From NCBI GenBank assembly GCA_947468275.1, contig CANIKO010000009.1, positions 99,553 through 163,552 on the forward strand: a stretch of DNA of 64,000 nucleotides, given 5' to 3'. The translations under genes and the position numbers were made by a program. Source of the stretch: Bacteroidota bacterium. GTDB lineage: Bacteria > Bacteroidota > Bacteroidia > NS11-12g > UBA9320. A model generated the notes under the pieces. The model was not told the origin of the DNA. It searched no databases and worked only from the letters and a program-made list of their open reading frames with translations. Shown here in pieces: positions 38,764 to 47,321 of the stretch (position 1 is its first letter; each line of letters starts with the position of its first letter).

Positions 38764-41700
38764 GCAAAAATACTATTTCATCAATTGCTGGTCATTTATC
38801 TTATGCATTCTTACCGCTGAAAGAAGCGGTATCTAATTTAGAAAATTTTAAAATTTTTTGTGGCCGCATGGGATGGGATGTAACCTCACTTCCCCAGCCC
38901 TATATTGATTTAGCAGATATTGTTGAAGATGCTGTGGTTGCAATAAATTCATTCTCGGATAATGAAGAGCCGGATTTAAAGGAAATACAAAATGCATTTG
39001 AATTAATTAAAAGTTTGTGGAATGCGATAAAAAATTTAAACTCTTCACCTTCAGGAGTTAATTCTACTAATTTTTTAAATGATATAAAAGACAGACTTTT
39101 TGATTATCTTTTAATTGAATATTTGAAATTAAAACTGCCAAAATTATATAGATGGCTTGATTTTTTTGGTATACTAGATAATGAATATATTGAAGCTACC
39201 AGCAGCAGACCTGCTTATTTTAAAGAAACTATTCAGTATGACTTATTCCCAGAACTTATAAAAAATCCTTCTTCTTTACTTCAATCAACTTTTGGTTGGA
39301 AAACAGATAATTTCGATTTTTATAAAGTTGCAGAGACAATTTATCAGTTGCTTACAGCTTTAGGAATTAATTCTAATATCGTTCATAATAAAAATTATGA
39401 ATTATCTAGCAATCCTTTTAAAACATCTAGAAGATTTGTCAATATAAATTTATTTACAGTTTATATTGCAAATAATCCTCATTATCTTTCTCTTGGAATA
39501 TTTAAACAGGAAGTAATTAATTCGGGAGATTATGAAGGTATCCTTATAAAACCTATATTCCCGTTAAATATTTCGACGACATTACCACTAACTAAGAGTT
39601 CATCTCTTTCTTTTAGGGCCAATGCAAACCTGGTAGACGAATTCAGACTTGTCATAAATCCTAAATATGTTTTTGTAGATTATCCTTTTAATGATTCTGC
39701 TCAATTCCCAGACTCGGGCTTTGGCTTAACTTATGCCAATAATTTCCCAGATAATTTTTTCTTGTTAGGAAAAGAGACGGGATCAAATTTATCCCTTAAA
39801 AATTTAGAAGTTAAGTTTGATGTCAATGTGATGAACGGTGAAAAGGAATTCATTTTTGAACTTAATCTAAAAGGACTTGCTTTAAAAATAAAAGCTGGAG
39901 AAGGCGATGGATTTATTCAAAAAGTATTAGGTAAGGTTGATAAAGAAATCACATGCGATGTTTCCGTTATCTGGTCAAGTAAACATGGGCTAACAATTAA
40001 AGGTAATGCAGGATTTGAGATAAGCGTTCCTACAAAAATTGCTATTGGTCCTGTAACTGTTGATAATATAAAATTAAGGATTTACTCTCCACAAAGTAAC
40101 CCTGCTTTTGCGTTCGCTGCTACAGCTGATATACAAGCTGAAATAGGCCCATTATCACTAACAATTGGGGATATCGGTATGGATTACCGAATCCTATTCG
40201 AAGAAGGTAATTTGGGTAAGTTCGATATGAAGCTTGGTTTTAAACCTCCAACTTCCGTTGGTCTAAGTATTGAAACTTCATCAGTAATAGGAGGTGGATA
40301 TTTAAAAATTGACCCTGATAATAATCGTTATGCTGGAGTTCTAGAATTAAAAGTTGTAGATAAAGTAACTATAAGAGTATTGGGATTACTCAATACCAGA
40401 TTACCCGGAGGCAAAAAAGGGTACTCATTATTGATGTTGGTTTTTGTGGAAGACTTTGAACCGATAGCCCTTGGTTATGGATTTACGTTAAACGGTGTAG
40501 GTGGATTATTGGGATTAAACCGAACTGCAAATACTGAAAAACTGCGTTCTGCTGTGCGAAGTGATGATTTGCAATCAACCTTGTTTCCTCAAGATGTTGT
40601 GAAAAATGCGAACCACATCATAAGCAATTTAGAACAATTTTATCCTGCAAGCGAAGGACGTTTCTTAGTAGGGCCAATGGCTAAAATTGGCTGGGGTGCT
40701 CCCAAATCATTTATAACCGTTGATTTAGGAATAATCATAGAACTACCGGCTCCTGTTACAATTGTAATATTAGGAGTAATAAAGGCTGTTTTGCCGGATG
40801 CAGAGGTGCCTGTAGCTATTATAAAGCTCAATATAAACTTTTTAGGAGTTATAGATTTTGGCAAGAAAAGCATTTCGTTCGATGCCAGCCTGTACGATTC
40901 AACCTACTATATGTTAGCAGTGAGTGGTGATATGGCCTTCCGCTTAATTTGGGGAGATAAACCTGCTTTCCTTTTAACAGTAGGTGGCTTCAATCCACAA
41001 TTTACTCCGCCACCTTTGAATCTTCCTGATATTAGGAGGTTAACTGTTTGTCTTGTTGATAAACCGGAACTTAAACTTAAACTGGAAACCTATTTAGCTA
41101 TAACTTCAAATACAGTTCAAACAGGTGCAAGGTTAATTGCGTTGGCTGAAGAAGGTGGTTTTACAGCAAATGCGATGTTCTGGTTTGATGTTTTGATTCA
41201 GTTTAATCCATTCTACCTAATTGCAAATGTTGGCGCATCGGCAGTAATAAGAGCAGGAGGCACAGTTCTGTTGACTGCATACTTAGACTTAACTCTCACA
41301 GGTCCTAAACCTTGGACAGTTAGAGGAAGAGTTGAATTTAAAGCATTGTTTATCAAATCCTGTATTAATGTTAATGCAAGATGGGGAGAAGAAGCAAACC
41401 CAACAATTCCAAATAAACCTATCTGGCCTGAACTGGAAGCTGCAATCAATGATGTAAATAATTGGTTAGCTTTATTACCAAAGAGAAACAATATTTCAGT
41501 ATCGGTTAAAAATGTTGCATTAGCGGCTGGCGAAGTCTTAATTCATCCGATGGGTAATTTTAGTTTCAATCAGACTATATTACCTATGAACGCAACTATA
41601 AATAAATATGGTTCAGTTAAACCATCGGATTATAAAAAGTTTTGGGTAGTGAGTGTAAAAGATGCAAATGAAAATGCTTTAGACTTTATTTATCAGAAAG

Positions 41701-42170
41701 ACAATTTCGCCCCAGCACAATATACCCAAATGAGTGATCAGGAGAAACTGTCTAAAAAATCATTCGAACAATTTGATAGCGGAATAAAAGTAGGTACAGA
41801 AGCATTAAAATCTTCACATTGGGTTAAAAGAGATGTGAGCCATGAGGAGAAAATAATTGACCGAAGGATGAAACCGTCGGTTACAAGTTCACGCGATGTA
41901 CCTTTAGATTTATTTAATACGATGTTGTTGCATGGGGATGTGGCCAATGCTCCACAATCACCGGTTAAAAACCGCTTACCCTACGATGCACCTGCAACAA
42001 GCAGTGTCAATACAAATCAATACAAAGTGGCTGTGAAAGACACAATGGTTTCTTACGACTCTACCACATTTGATAGCATCGCATCAGCCAATCAGTATTT
42101 GAATTCAGTTGTAAATGCAAACCAAACTCAGGAAAATAAATTATTTGTAGTAGAAACTTGCGAATTATAA
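38760..42170 (+). CDS. Second DUF6603-like giant with the shared C-terminal module
   Basis: The 1136-residue protein has its own 494-residue N-terminal part, shorter than and unlike that of the 18056 protein: helical at first (LSYAFLPLKEAVSNLENFKIF), then beta-rich (LEVKFDVNVMNGEKEFIFELN). Residues 495-1136 repeat the C-terminal module of the 18056 protein with about 97% identity. No signal peptide is found. Start overlaps the metallopeptidase stop by 4 bp, so the M64 enzyme and this protein are likely made together. The pair of proteins with constant C termini and different N termini suggests two adaptors or shell parts docking through the same interface. It is the last gene before operator copy 3. 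Confidence 0.8.
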   Translation: MSKNTISSIAGHLSYAFLPLKEAVSNLENFKIFCGRMGWDVTSLPQPYIDLADIVEDAVVAINSFSDNEEPDLKEIQNAFELIKSLWNAIKNLNSSPSGVNSTNFLNDIKDRLFDYLLIEYLKLKLPKLYRWLDFFGILDNEYIEATSSRPAYFKETIQYDLFPELIKNPSSLLQSTFGWKTDNFDFYKVAETIYQLLTALGINSNIVHNKNYELSSNPFKTSRRFVNINLFTVYIANNPHYLSLGIFKQEVINSGDYEGILIKPIFPLNISTTLPLTKSSSLSFRANANLVDEFRLVINPKYVFVDYPFNDSAQFPDSGFGLTYANNFPDNFFLLGKETGSNLSLKNLEVKFDVNVMNGEKEFIFELNLKGLALKIKAGEGDGFIQKVLGKVDKEITCDVSVIWSSKHGLTIKGNAGFEISVPTKIAIGPVTVDNIKLRIYSPQSNPAFAFAATADIQAEIGPLSLTIGDIGMDYRILFEEGNLGKFDMKLGFKPPTSVGLSIETSSVIGGGYLKIDPDNNRYAGVLELKVVDKVTIRVLGLLNTRLPGGKKGYSLLMLVFVEDFEPIALGYGFTLNGVGGLLGLNRTANTEKLRSAVRSDDLQSTLFPQDVVKNANHIISNLEQFYPASEGRFLVGPMAKIGWGAPKSFITVDLGIIIELPAPVTIVILGVIKAVLPDAEVPVAIIKLNINFLGVIDFGKKSISFDASLYDSTYYMLAVSGDMAFRLIWGDKPAFLLTVGGFNPQFTPPPLNLPDIRRLTVCLVDKPELKLKLETYLAITSNTVQTGARLIALAEEGGFTANAMFWFDVLIQFNPFYLIANVGASAVIRAGGTVLLTAYLDLTLTGPKPWTVRGRVEFKALFIKSCINVNARWGEEANPTIPNKPIWPELEAAINDVNNWLALLPKRNNISVSVKNVALAAGEVLIHPMGNFSFNQTILPMNATINKYGSVKPSDYKKFWVVSVKDANENALDFIYQKDNFAPAQYTQMSDQEKLSKKSFEQFDSGIKVGTEALKSSHWVKRDVSHEEKIIDRRMKPSVTSSRDVPLDLFNTMLLHGDVANAPQSPVKNRLPYDAPATSSVNTNQYKVAVKDTMVSYDSTTFDSIASANQYLNSVVNANQTQENKLFVVETCEL
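40243..42170 (+). repeat. 1.93-kb duplicated module, copy B
   Basis: Gapless partner of 20112-22039. The similarity ends sharply on the 5' side near the PPTxVGLSIETS segment and on the 3' side at the stop codon; the following intergenic bases differ. Confidence 0.9.
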
Positions 42171-42188
42171 AAGTATGCCAAAAATTTT

Positions 42189-42236
42189 ATAGTAGTTTCT
42201 TACAAATTTCATAGTAGTTTTCTATCATTTTTGGGG
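42189..42236 (+). promoter_or_regulatory. Operator copy 3 (M15 peptidase operon)
   Basis: The block keeps both direct ATAGTAGTTT units (42189 and 42211, spacing 22 bp) and the tail TTTTCTATCATTTTT. It has lost the palindromic second arm of the first unit (CTTACAAATTT instead). What is conserved across all three copies is therefore the tandem direct repeat plus tail, a hint to the true recognition unit. Confidence 0.65.
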
Positions 42237-42277
42237 TAAATAGCCCTATATCATTTTTATTGTCAAGTATTAAGTTA

Positions 42278-42285
42278 TAGGTTTG
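42278..42285 (+). promoter_or_regulatory. -7 element of the M15 peptidase operon
   Basis: TAGGTTTG is a perfect TAnnTTTG match, 42 bp downstream of operator copy 3 and 48 bp before the ATG at 42333. Confidence 0.55.
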
Positions 42286-42332
42286 GGTAAAGTATGGTTA
42301 AAAAAGCCATCATTATGTAACCAAAATTACCT

Positions 42333-43079
42333 ATGAAATCACCATTGATTCCGATTGACATTGTTTCAATTTACAAAAACAGATTAGGAGATCCACTCCC
42401 ACTTCCAACTCGTATGGCACAATGCACGCCAGATATGCATACTGCCATTTTTAATATTGCAACAGATCTCGCCAAAAAAGGCGGTAAGCTTATTTTAAGC
42501 GACCTTTTTCGGAGTTATGACATGCAGTCTCAATCGCATAATGATTTTGTTTCGGGTAAGAAAAAAGCGTTTAGTCCACCTGCCGGTGGTAGTTTTCACG
42601 AAGCAGGACGAGCCTTTGATTTAGACCTAAGTGCTATTAAAATTCCACTGGCTGATTTTTGGACAATTGCGTCAAAATATGGAGTAAATCCTATAGTTGC
42701 TCAGCCAAAACCAAACCAATCAGAGGCTTGGCATTTTGACTGTCGTGGAAGCCATCAAATCGTTTATCAATATTATACTGATAAGAAAGGAACAAACTTT
42801 AAACCGTACACGGCTGCGGCAGCAAGTGGAATCCTTTCTATAGGTATTCATGTGGATACTTTTGGGGCAAATCAAAAGCAAGCTGCAATTCAATCTTGCC
42901 TTATCCGTTTGGGAAAAACCATTGGAAATATTGACGGACAAATAGGCAAAAACTCGCATAAAGCAATAGATGAGTTAGGGGTTTTATTTGATATGAATAA
43001 CATTGACGGAATGTTAATTCAACTTGAAAATTTGGTTCAGCATAAGTTTCCAAATGAGTTTATAGCACCATCAGTTTAA
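42333..43079 (+). CDS. M15-type (VanY-like) peptidase with peptidoglycan-binding domain
   Basis: The 248-residue enzyme has the zinc ligands and catalytic residues of M15 D-alanyl-D-alanine carboxypeptidases/endopeptidases: SFHEAGRAFDLDL gives His89 and Asp96, and EAWHFD gives Glu131 and His134. The C-terminal part from about 168 (QSCLIRLGKTIGNIDGQIGKNSHKAIDELG) is a peptidoglycan-binding-1-like three-helix domain. It should cut stem peptides in the cell wall. No signal peptide is present, as in phage endolysins, so it must reach the wall by another path or upon lysis. It is the first gene of the third operon, controlled by operator copy 3. Confidence 0.85.
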   Translation: MKSPLIPIDIVSIYKNRLGDPLPLPTRMAQCTPDMHTAIFNIATDLAKKGGKLILSDLFRSYDMQSQSHNDFVSGKKKAFSPPAGGSFHEAGRAFDLDLSAIKIPLADFWTIASKYGVNPIVAQPKPNQSEAWHFDCRGSHQIVYQYYTDKKGTNFKPYTAAAASGILSIGIHVDTFGANQKQAAIQSCLIRLGKTIGNIDGQIGKNSHKAIDELGVLFDMNNIDGMLIQLENLVQHKFPNEFIAPSV

Positions 43080-43098
43080 TTTTTAACCAAGCAAAATC

Positions 43099-43335
43099 AT
43101 GATTAAACAAGATGATTTAACCCAGAAAATTATTCTGAATTTAAAAAACCATTCAGGACCGGTTGAGATTGAGTTTTTAGCTGTAGTTACAGGATCAACT
43201 ATTACTCGCATTGAAGAGAAAGTAAGAGAAATGGACGAACTTGGTTTAGTGAAATTTGATGGAACGAATACTGTTTCTCTAATAACCAGCAACCATGTAA
43301 AGTCTTTTGAAGATTGGTCACGATTTAAAAAATAA
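43099..43335 (+). CDS. Small winged-helix protein
   Basis: The 78-residue protein reads as one winged helix-turn-helix: helix TQKIILNLKNHSG, helix EIEFLAVVTG, recognition helix STITRIEEKVREMDELGLVKFDG, then a beta wing. It may be a DNA-binding regulator of the third operon or a protein-interaction wHTH. It begins 19 bp after the peptidase stop and 5 bp before the next gene. Confidence 0.7.
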   Translation: MIKQDDLTQKIILNLKNHSGPVEIEFLAVVTGSTITRIEEKVREMDELGLVKFDGTNTVSLITSNHVKSFEDWSRFKK

Positions 43336-43340
43336 AACTT

Positions 43341-43964
43341 ATGGAAACCACTGAAATATTTGCAATTCTATGCGCTTTTATATCCGGTAGTATATTTTCA
43401 GTAATTGAACTTTTCACTATTCGTTACAATAAAATTTCTGATTTTATCATTACGTCAAGAGCCTTATACATTTATGCATTTTTTTATGGAGCATTAGCAG
43501 TGGGTGTATATATGTTTGCTAAAACCCCAATGCTTCAGTATATACCATTTGACGGTATAGGATTTAAACAAATATTTGGAGCCATTTTAATTGGCTTAAG
43601 TATAAAAGCAATTACTGATTTAAAAGTATTCAGCCTTAATGTTGGAAACAATAAAACATACCCTGTAGGATTAAAATCCTTCACTCAAAGTTTTGATAAC
43701 TATATGCTTTCTAAGGTGGAGTTTCATTGGTTTCGATCTTATAGCGCATTTATCAGTTTAGTGGAAGCACAGTATCAAAATAATTCAGCAAATGATATTC
43801 ATAATATTGTGGTCGACAGCCTACAACATTTTCCTGATAACAAACGTGTGGTTACTTTTTTATCAGGACAGTTTAACCAGGCAGATAATAAACGGGACAA
43901 ATTTTCATTGGTAATGAGAGAATTTGGCAAGCAAGTGTTTTGCGAAATATTTAATTGTAGATAA
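43341..43964 (+). CDS. Membrane protein with cytoplasmic C-terminal domain
   Basis: The 207-residue product has three predicted membrane helices in its first half (about residues 6-27, 37-58 and 74-93) and a soluble C-terminal half of about 110 residues (VGLKSFTQSFDNYMLSKVEFHWFRS... HFPDNKRVVTFLSGQFN). No family is recognised. It lies between a small DNA-binding protein and a secreted nuclease and is probably a membrane part of the cluster. Confidence 0.65.
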   Translation: METTEIFAILCAFISGSIFSVIELFTIRYNKISDFIITSRALYIYAFFYGALAVGVYMFAKTPMLQYIPFDGIGFKQIFGAILIGLSIKAITDLKVFSLNVGNNKTYPVGLKSFTQSFDNYMLSKVEFHWFRSYSAFISLVEAQYQNNSANDIHNIVVDSLQHFPDNKRVVTFLSGQFNQADNKRDKFSLVMREFGKQVFCEIFNCR

Positions 43965-43974
43965 ACTTACATGT

Positions 43975-44631
43975 ATGAAAAATACTAATCTCAAAAAATA
44001 TCTGCCAAAAAATTCAATACCCATTTTAGTAATACTGCTGTTATGTTTTGCATTACCATCTAATGCCCAAAAAGTAGATACCGTAATAAATATGGGTATT
44101 TATAAATCTTATTTCAGTTATGGGGTGAAGCAACCACTTTATGTTACATATAACCTCTACAAAGGAGGTGGTACTTGCGACCGAAAGGAAGAGCACTTTA
44201 GTTTTAAAAAATGTGGAATAACAACTGCCACGGATGCGGATTATAAGATCCTCGATAAGTTTGATAAAGGACATCTTGCTAATGCCGAGGATTTTGCAAA
44301 TGATTGTGAAAAGGAAGAAAAAACCTTCTGTTATTACAATTGTGTGCCACAAACCGTTAAACTAAATAGAGGTATTTGGAAAAAATGGGAAGAAAACATA
44401 CGTCTCCAATCCCAAACTCAGCGACTTTTTGTGATAGCCGGAGCCATTTATGATAAAAAAATCATAACAACTGGAATAGCAGTACCGATATATTGCTACA
44501 AAATAGTTGTGGACACCAAAACCAAAAAAGTAATGTATTGCCTCATTTTTCCTAATGATGAAAGTAATACAGTAAAGAAAATAAGTCTTGTTAAACTTAA
44601 AAAGAAATTAGGGTATGATTTAATGCCTTAG
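43975..44631 (+). CDS. Secreted DNA/RNA non-specific endonuclease (NUC type)
   Basis: Start is placed at ATG 43975, which begins a signal peptide (KYLPKNSIPILVILLLCFALPSNAQ); an earlier ATG at 43924 would overlap the preceding gene and mask the signal. The 218-residue protein carries the beta-beta-alpha-metal nuclease motif as DKGHLANAEDF (catalytic His100), then YYNCVPQ (Asn122) and LNRGIWKKWEENIR (Asn131, Glu140), in the order of Serratia-type nucleases (usual DRGH). It should hydrolyse DNA and RNA outside the cytoplasm. The single Lys for Arg in DRGH is conservative. No dedicated inhibitor gene is recognised next to it. Confidence 0.8.
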   Translation: MKNTNLKKYLPKNSIPILVILLLCFALPSNAQKVDTVINMGIYKSYFSYGVKQPLYVTYNLYKGGGTCDRKEEHFSFKKCGITTATDADYKILDKFDKGHLANAEDFANDCEKEEKTFCYYNCVPQTVKLNRGIWKKWEENIRLQSQTQRLFVIAGAIYDKKIITTGIAVPIYCYKIVVDTKTKKVMYCLIFPNDESNTVKKISLVKLKKKLGYDLMP

Positions 44632-44708
44632 GGCATTAAATATATATTATAAAATATTAAACGGAGTTAGCTGAAAATCCGATGAAGAATAAGCAATGAA
44701 ATTAAAAA

Positions 44709-45074
44709 ATGGAAATTAAAAAAATTGATTTACAACCAAATCCAAGACCAGTAGAAAGTAATTCAAGTCAACAGATTTTTTTATCGGTTATCATTGGAAA
44801 TGGAGACATTGGTGGAAATTATGTAACCCTAAATGATTCCTTTTTGATTAAAGGGGATTTTTCTCATGCTGTCTTATTAGGTACAATAGATAGTCTTAGG
44901 GGGAAAATAGTTCAAATCATGACTAATGTATTGGATAACAGTCCTTCTGATACTTCTGTAATTACAACAACCTTTAGTAATGAAAATGGAATTAAATTAT
45001 TCAATAAAGTTGACCAAGATAAAATATCTGCCGGTGGGGGATTATCATACGTAGGCAATTATTTGATTTTATAA
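44709..45074 (+). CDS. Hypothetical protein, 121 residues
   Basis: The frame begins at ATG 44709 and ends 12 bp before the next gene. It has no signal peptide or membrane segment and no cysteines; it seems beta-rich (IFLSVIIGNGDIGGNYVTLNDSF) with a Gly-rich end. I recognise no family. Its position between the secreted nuclease and an outer-membrane protein does not reveal its role; an immunity protein for the nuclease is possible but there is no sequence support. Confidence 0.6.
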   Translation: MEIKKIDLQPNPRPVESNSSQQIFLSVIIGNGDIGGNYVTLNDSFLIKGDFSHAVLLGTIDSLRGKIVQIMTNVLDNSPSDTSVITTTFSNENGIKLFNKVDQDKISAGGGLSYVGNYLIL

Positions 45075-45086
45075 ATAGTGATAATC

Positions 45087-46046
45087 ATGAAAAAAAACCT
45101 ACTATTTTTATCGTTAATATTATTTTGTATTCAAAATTTGTATTCACAAAATGCAAACGAACCTGCAAGTTTTAATTCGCTTCAAGCACCGTCATCTCCT
45201 GGATTTATTCTACTTGATCAAACCCCATCCGCAATAGAAAGGCCAACTACATCTCAAGGATTTGCTATTAGTGCATTAAATTTATTTCAAGGTGGGGCAC
45301 TAGAGATATCTCCTTTTTGGCTTAAGTTACATCCCAACCTAGTTGCAGGTGATTTAAGACAAAACAATGGGTTATATGCAAGATCTCTTTCCATTTCTAT
45401 GGCAACAGTAAATTTAGATAGTGGCAAATATATAACAGCAGGTTTACGGAGCCGTTTGTTTCAAAAGTACTCAACTATACAATCTGCAAATATTACAAGC
45501 AAACTCAACCAAATTGTTGCGGAACTTTCTAATGGCCTAAACACAAATTGGGAAAATGCTCAAAAGCTAAAAAATGAGTATGCAGATTTAATGTTAAAAC
45601 CCACATTTTCCTTAGATTTAGCATTAGCTGTTGCTGGTAATTCAAAAACAATGACAGCTAATACAGTAGATATTTCAAGAGCTGCGGCTTGGTTGGCTTT
45701 TAATTGGCGTCCAAAAGGTGACGACTTCTATGTAACACTTTTAACCAGATATTTAAATAATGTAAATTTTGAAGCTCAATCTAAAAATCAGCAAATTGGT
45801 GATTTTGGATGTAGGATAAATTATGATGTTAACCTTTTTTGTATTTCAGCAGAATATCTACAAAGAATGAATTTTACAACTGCAAATTATGCGACTAATA
45901 GATTAGCTATCGTAACTTCATACCAAGTAATGGAAAACTTGTATTTTACAGGAACATTTGGTAAAAATTATTCAGGAGTAAATAATCTTATAACAATGAT
46001 AGGTATAAACCTTGGTCATAGTAATAACAAAATAAAAGCATTTTAA
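45087..46046 (+). CDS. Putative outer-membrane protein
   Basis: ATG 45087 is chosen over GTG 45078 because it starts directly with a signal peptide (MKKNLLFLSLILFCIQNLYSQ). The mature 298 residues contain alternating amphipathic strands (ARSLSISMATVNLDSGKYITAG, TANYATNRLAIVTSYQVMENLYFTGTFG) and end IGINLGHSNNKIKAF, compatible with a 10-12-stranded barrel, although it does not end in the classic C-terminal Phe motif except for the final F. No family is recognised. It would supply an outer-membrane component for the third operon. Confidence 0.6.
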   Translation: MKKNLLFLSLILFCIQNLYSQNANEPASFNSLQAPSSPGFILLDQTPSAIERPTTSQGFAISALNLFQGGALEISPFWLKLHPNLVAGDLRQNNGLYARSLSISMATVNLDSGKYITAGLRSRLFQKYSTIQSANITSKLNQIVAELSNGLNTNWENAQKLKNEYADLMLKPTFSLDLALAVAGNSKTMTANTVDISRAAAWLAFNWRPKGDDFYVTLLTRYLNNVNFEAQSKNQQIGDFGCRINYDVNLFCISAEYLQRMNFTTANYATNRLAIVTSYQVMENLYFTGTFGKNYSGVNNLITMIGINLGHSNNKIKAF

Positions 46047-46051
46047 AACCT

Positions 46052-47110
46052 ATGACACCACTCTCAATCCTCGACCTAATAGCCGGAATGATATTCATCT
46101 ACTTCCTGATGAGTATGATTTGTAACTCAATAATAGAAGGCATAGCAGCTATTACCCGTGTTCGTGCTGAAATGCTTACCAAATGGATACAGGAAAACCT
46201 ACCAAAGCTAAAAACTCATTTTGTAAATCATACTTTACTTGACGGGCCAAACAAAGGCGTAAGCACTACATCCTATATTTCAGCTTCAAATTTTGCTTTT
46301 GTGCTTATAGATGCAATAACAAAAGAGGCAGGTAAGTTACCGGCAACATTAAATGAAATTGAAACAGCCATTACCGAACTTGAGAAAAAAGCCGCAGAAT
46401 CACCCTTACCATTAGATCTTGCCCGTGTGCTGAAAATATTTATAGCAGAAGCAAGGGACAAAGCAAAGCTTGTTAATCAAACCAAAACGGAGCTTGAGCT
46501 ATTTCGCCTAAGTATAGAAAACTGGTTTGATAGCATGATGGAAAGGCTTGGTGGTACTTTTAAGCGATGGGCTTCTGGTTTGACACTGCTAATATCATCA
46601 ATCGCTGTAATTGCATTAAATATTGACAGCATACAAATAGCAAAATACTTATATTCAGATGAAAATGCACGAAATAAATTAGCCATGGCTGCTTATTCTG
46701 CCTCTGAAGATTCTGTTATGGCTGCCAAAGCAAAATCAACTACAGTTGTTATTGATAGTATTTATAAAATCCCACCTAATAAGATCTATGGAGATACTAT
46801 AATTAGAATAGTTACTAAATCTTCTAAAAACATTGATAGCACAGTAAATAAAATAGCATCCTTTATTCCTATCGGTTGGAATCTTGGGGCTGAACAGGGT
46901 ATGTATAAACTTATTCATCATAAAACCCAAAAATGCGAATGCGTGAGTATGTTCGGATTTTGGTGGCAAAAAGTCTTCGGTTTATTAATTACAATATTTG
47001 CTGTAACCCTTGGTGCACCATTCTGGTTTGATGTGCTAAGCAAAGTAGCCAATTTAAGAAACAGCATAAAACCATTAAAATCTGAAGAAAAGGAAAAAGA
47101 GAAGAAGTGA
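46052..47110 (+). CDS. Membrane protein with GAPFWFDVLSK motif
   Basis: The 352-residue protein has an N-terminal membrane helix (DLIAGMIFIYFLMSMICNSI), a soluble helical region with coiled-coil character (residues about 40-165), a membrane helix near 175-200, a periplasmic-sized loop with many Asp/Ser, and a last helix at about 310-335 followed by LGAPFWFDVLSKVANLRN. I remember this last motif from uncharacterised membrane proteins of several phyla, often near patatin-like genes (unchecked). Here a patatin start is indeed found 52 bp downstream, but broken. Confidence 0.7.
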   Translation: MTPLSILDLIAGMIFIYFLMSMICNSIIEGIAAITRVRAEMLTKWIQENLPKLKTHFVNHTLLDGPNKGVSTTSYISASNFAFVLIDAITKEAGKLPATLNEIETAITELEKKAAESPLPLDLARVLKIFIAEARDKAKLVNQTKTELELFRLSIENWFDSMMERLGGTFKRWASGLTLLISSIAVIALNIDSIQIAKYLYSDENARNKLAMAAYSASEDSVMAAKAKSTTVVIDSIYKIPPNKIYGDTIIRIVTKSSKNIDSTVNKIASFIPIGWNLGAEQGMYKLIHHKTQKCECVSMFGFWWQKVFGLLITIFAVTLGAPFWFDVLSKVANLRNSIKPLKSEEKEKEKK

Positions 47111-47161
47111 TTACAAATTAAAAATATAGAATTATGGATTTCAACTATTAAAGATTAAACA

Positions 47162-47221
47162 ATGGCAAAATTTAAAATATTATCACTCGACGGAGGCGGA
47201 TCTTGGGCTTTAATGTACTAA
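47162..47221 (+). pseudogene. Truncated patatin-like phospholipase, N-terminal remnant
   Basis: ATG at 47162 opens a 19-codon frame reading MAKFKILSLDGGGSWALMY before TAA. This is the N-terminal strand and oxyanion-hole glycine motif (DGGG) of patatin-like phospholipases. The rest of the gene, including the GxSxG serine, is absent: the next 100 bases are non-coding and then an unrelated lipoprotein gene begins. A deletion or replacement removed the enzyme downstream of its first residues. Confidence 0.7.
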
Positions 47222-47321
47222 GCACTATTTTAATTCGGCATTAAAGGATTCTGTTAAAACTAATTAAGAGTATTCAAATCAGACTTTAAAGTAAAATAAG
47301 TTAAGACCAATTGGCTAATAT

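Noticed and set aside
13253..42170. Giant operon as an extracellular contractile injection system or T6SS
   Set aside because: No recognisable sheath, inner tube, baseplate, LysM-type, PAAR spike or AAA+ remodelling ATPase gene. Size and absence of signals alone do not support it.
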